Assembly (NCBI GenBank): GCA_022575985.1
Contig: JAKSXM010000137.1
Coordinates: forward strand, 24,446,001 to 24,510,000
Length of the DNA: 64,000 nucleotides
Direction of reading: 5' to 3'
Origin: Anagrus nilaparvatae
Taxonomy: Eukaryota; Arthropoda; Insecta; Hymenoptera; Mymaridae
The first letter of the stretch is position 1; each line of letters begins with the position of its first letter. The translations under genes were made by a program, and so were the position numbers. Below the pieces are notes generated by a model, which saw only the letters and a list, made by a program, of their open reading frames with translations, had not been told where the DNA came from and ran no database searches. Shown in pieces: positions 60,260 through 64,000 of this stretch.

Positions 60260-61730
60260 TGAATAAAACAAATAGACATTTTTGGCTCAAAAAACCAATT
60301 TTTAAATTCTTACTCAGCTCCCTATATCCTATAGTATACTTAGGGAAAAATTGCAGATTCCATTTTTTACATATGGAAAAATGAACAATTTTTTTTTTTT
60401 TGGTATATATGGAAAAATCACCAATTTTATTTTTTTTCAAATTTTTCGTCTTTTGGTACTAGAAAAGGTCTGAAACAATGAAAAACTTAAATAAATATGG
60501 TTCTCCGAGTCAGAGAGACCAAAAAACCTGATGTAAATAGATTTAAGTGAGTTTTTAAATTATTCCATTTTTAGAAATTTAGGTTTTATTCGCATAAAAT
60601 CATTCAAATTGGCCAAAATTCCTTATAAACCAAGTTTTCTAATGAAAAAAGTGCTGATGAAAAGGGCAAAAATGATTTTTTTGAAAATTTTTATTTTTCC
60701 AAAAATCGTAAGGGGTATATATGGAAAAATGGCCAGTTTTATTTTTTTTCAAATTTTTCGTCTTTTGGTACTGGAAAAGGTCTGAAACAATGAAAAACTT
60801 AAATCAAAATGGTTTACCGAGTCAGAGAGCCCAAAAAACCTGATATAAATGGATTTAAGTGAGTTTTAAAATTATTGCATTTTTATAAATTTTGACTTTA
60901 TTCACTTAAAACCATTTGAATTGGACAAAATTCCTTAGAAACCAAGTTTTTTAACAAAAAAAGTGCTGATGAAATGGGGTAAGTGGATTTTCTTGACAAT
61001 TTTTATTTTGGCCAAAATCGAAAGGGGTATATATGCAAAAATGACCAATTTTATTTTTTTCAAATTTTTCGTCTTTTGGTACTGGAAAAGGTCTGAAACA
61101 ATGAAAAACTTAAATCAAAATGGTTTACCGAGTCAGAGAGCCCAAAAAACCTGGTATATATGGATTTAAGTGAGTTTTTAAATTATTGCATTTTTATAAA
61201 TTTTGACTTTATTCACTTAAAACCATTTGAATTGGACAAAATTCCTTAGAAACCAAGTTTTTTAACAAAAAAAGTGCTGATGAAATGGGGTAAGTGGATT
61301 TTCTTGACAATTTTTATTTTGGCCAAAATCGAAAGGGGTATATATGCAAAAATGACCAATTTTATTTTTTTTCAAATTTTTCATCTTTTGGTACTGGAAA
61401 AGGTCTGAAACAATAAAAAACTTAAATCAATATGGTTTACCGGGTCAGAGAGCCCTAAAAACCTGATTTAATTGGATTTAAGTGACTTAGAAAATTTTTG
61501 GATTTTTAGAAATTTTGACTTTAATCGCTTAAAACCATTTGGATTGAATAGGAATTGGTTAAAATTCTTTATAAAACAATTTTTCTAATTAAAAAGGTGT
61601 TGATGAAATAGGAGAACTGCTTTTTCTTGACAATTTTAATTTTGCCCAAAATAAAAAAGGGTTTTTCTTCAAATTTTCGTCTTATGGTACTGAATAAGGT
61701 CTGAAACATTGAATATTCAAAGCAGCTCTG
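60260..61730 (+). repeat. 312-bp tandem repeat, about 4.5 units
   Basis: The landmark CAGAGAG falls at about 60,511, 60,823, 61,134 and 61,446, so the period is 311-312 bp. Each unit includes TTTTGGTACTGGAAAAGGTC, TGAAACAATGAAAAACTTAA, AAAACCTGATATAAATGGAT, AAAGTGCTGATGAAA and TTTTGGCCAAAATCGAAAGG. The two middle units are nearly identical, the outer ones more diverged. One solo copy lies inverted at 42.64-43.0 kb. Confidence 0.88.
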
Positions 61731-63325
61731 CCATGTTTGATTATCGATTACCAATGGCCAGTAATTGTTAAAAAATAATGCGAAAAGCCAAAAATAAATA
61801 ATTATAACATAATTTTCATATTTAAAAGCTAAAAAAATATAAAATTTAATGATTACTATTTGGTGGAAAATTGGAACTTGTATTGAATTTATTTTTAATA
61901 AATGCACCAAAAATAGAATTTAATGCATAGTTAAAAAAGAAGTCATTTACCATTGCACAAAATGAACACATTATTAATACATATTTCAACATATTCATTG
62001 TAGATTTTTTGTATTTAAAAGGTCAGTGTAACCTAATAGAAATTTAATATGGAACATCCTTAAAATAAAAATTTGATACTGTCAATCTTCAAAAATAATG
62101 CATAAAAAAAAATATTAAATGTAAATAAATTAAAAGATATGAAAATTACGATAAGGCAAAATGAATACACCAACAATAATTACTTTTTGCATACTACAGA
62201 TAATAAATATTATACCCCTGAGAACTGAAACAACAATAAAAAAATACTGTAGCTTTATTTTAAAAAATGTCAATATTTAGATATAAATAAAATAGAAGTT
62301 TTTCTTTTATCATTTCAAGATCTTTACTTAATTAGTAGTTTCGAAAGTAATTTTACCAGCTGTTTTTTTCTGTCTCTCTCTCTCTCTCTCTCTTTTAGAT
62401 AACTATTATTGTATGCTCTATTTGAATGTGTTTATATGTGAAAATGTGCATAATATATAAGATTTTTATTACTCCCAGGTGTAGAATTGTTAATTAACGT
62501 AAAATATACAAATTATATCGTGCGTAAAAGAGTTTTTGTTTTTATTGACTTTTTTAATTGTATAAGCTTCAATCAACATAATAAATTATTTTTTTTTAAT
62601 TTAATTTGTTAAAAAAACAATGAATAAGACTTTTATATTTTTATAAAATGAATTGCATGAGACTATGAATCAGATAAAATTTTTTATTTAAAAAAAATAA
62701 AATTAACCTTTTTACTCTGAATATGTAAATTTCCAATTTATTTTTTCTTCATTTACATCAGATAATTTTTATTACTTTTAAGTGCCTATAATTTTAATAA
62801 AAAAAATTTTTATTACACGAATTTATTGATTTTCTTTTTTTTTTACAAAAAACACGAAAATTACTTTGAATTCAAATATATATATAATAATATTTAAATT
62901 GTATATGTGAACTTTATTCAATATTGACATAGTTGTTGAATTGCAAAGATCAATATAAAGTTATGTGGATGTGTGTGTTTGTGTATATGACACCACAAGA
63001 ATTCTTTTTTTTTTCGATTCCCATACTTTGCTCGATGTTAAATCTAGCGAAATATGTAAATATGCAAGCGGAACTTTTGATGCTTTTTTCTTTCTCTCTC
63101 AGTAACGTTGATGACGAATTATAAACTACCATAGACTTTATCTACGTACAGATGTTGCATCAAGAGACTACAATGTTATTATTTTTTTTTAAATAAAAAT
63201 TTTTAGATTTCAATTCGCATAACTTAGACACCAACGTTTAAATAACGCTAAAAAATACATTTTATTTCTATGTGCTTATTTTGCATAGATTGTAATCAAC
63301 GAGTCATTCAAAAATTTAGTTTGTA
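61731..63325. other. AT-rich intergenic DNA
   Basis: No gene supported. A TC microsatellite occupies about 62,372-62,393 and ends CTCTTTTAG, which looks like a splice acceptor but leads into no open frame. Confidence 0.4.
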
Positions 63326-63741
63326 CACTGTAAAAAGTAACTTCATTATAATAACAAAAAAATGAGAAAATTTTCGAAAAATTAGTAAGTTTTCAAAAAA
63401 ATTTGTAAATATTCGAAAAAAATCGTAAATTTACTAAATTTAGTATATTATCGAAAAATTTCTCGATTTTTTTTTGTTAATTCATAAGAAAAATTGATAA
63501 TTTACAATTTTTTTTCGGAAATTTACAAAAAATAGTCGTAAATTTACGAAAAATAATTGTGAATTTGCAACTTTTTTCATAAATGCAAAAAAAAAATCGA
63601 GAATTCTCGAATTTTTCGATAATATACTAAATTTAGTTTTACGATTTTTTTCGAATATTTAGAAATTTTTTTGAAAATTTACTAATTTTTCGAAAATTTT
63701 CTCATTTTTTTGTTAATATAAGGAAATTACTTTTTACAGTG
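63326..63741. mobile_element. Palindromic TA-target MITE, copy 6
   Basis: 416 bp with TA on both sides (63,324-63,325; 63,742-63,743). Both ends are of the B type (ATTAACAAAAAAATGAG or ATAATAACAAAAAAATGAG), unlike the A/B pairs of the other copies. Internal palindromes include CGAGAATTCTCGA and ACTAAATTTAGT. Confidence 0.85.
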
Positions 63742-63743
63742 TA

Positions 63744-64000
63744 CGTAATATTTGCAAGCATGCAAGCTCTTTTTGGTAGCAGAATTTTTGGCTTCAATTA
63801 TTTCACCGAATTTTGGGTTATAAAATTACAGTAGTAAAGTTGCTTGGATTTTCAATTGTCAGGTGAAATTAGATGCCATTTACCAAAAGATTAAGAAGTT
63901 GTAGCTCATTTAATGACTCCCATCATAACAAAATACATGACCTCTTTTCGAAAAAATTTTTTGTACCATAAAATAAAAAAAGAAGAGTAAATGTTAATCA
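63744..64000. other. Intergenic DNA to window end
   Basis: No gene or repeat recognised. Confidence 0.4.

Overview
The window is eukaryotic nuclear DNA: very AT-rich, intron-bearing, gene-poor and dense in mobile-element debris. Two genes are well supported, both on the minus strand. One is an F-box/leucine-rich-repeat protein and the other a large secreted, charged, low-complexity protein with a six-cysteine C-terminal domain. The AT-rich base composition, the F-box/LRR type, the secreted-protein type and the mix of retroelement relics (jockey-like, copia-like) suggest an insect. A hymenopteran, possibly a braconid parasitoid, is my best guess; this rests on family recall and no search was run. 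No prokaryotic feature is present.

Layout. 1-8.3 kb is intergenic, with a 28-bp-class tandem repeat (3.1 kb), a foldback element (5.2 kb) and a tiny palindrome (1.36 kb). About 8.35-16.02 kb is one giant inverted-repeat (foldback) element. Its diverged arms flank a GC-rich 3.6-kb array of 25-26-bp units, which itself switches orientation near 10,471 and carries higher-order repeats of 749 and 570 bp. Each arm has been hit by a different later insertion. 16-18.3 kb is intergenic, with one possible orphan exon and a solo relic of the 170-bp repeat. 18.77-20.35 kb is the F-box/LRR gene (two coding exons). 21.3-22.66 kb is a tandem array of about eight 170-bp units. 24.99-25.23 kb is a small foldback element. 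26.0-29.3 kb is the secreted-protein gene (four coding exons plus a 5' UTR splice acceptor). 30.46-32.28 kb is an element bounded by perfect 30-bp inverted repeats, with a hAT-type insertion inside. 38.13-39.53 kb is a three-level nest of foldback elements. 42.64-46.9 kb holds a solo copy of a 312-bp repeat, a 5'-truncated jockey-like non-LTR element and a copia-like pol relic. 46.9-60.2 kb is essentially gene-free, with a jockey C-terminal scrap and a tRNA-like/SINE-like patch. 60.26-61.73 kb is a tandem array of the 312-bp repeat.

One palindromic TA-targeting MITE family recurs six times (15.2, 18.3, 34.7, 38.4, 39.8 and 63.3 kb). It provides a relative clock, because copies sit inside other elements. 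The two genes show no functional link; the most interesting content is the architecture of the repeats. All repeat alignments were done by eye, so boundaries of diverged elements are approximate.
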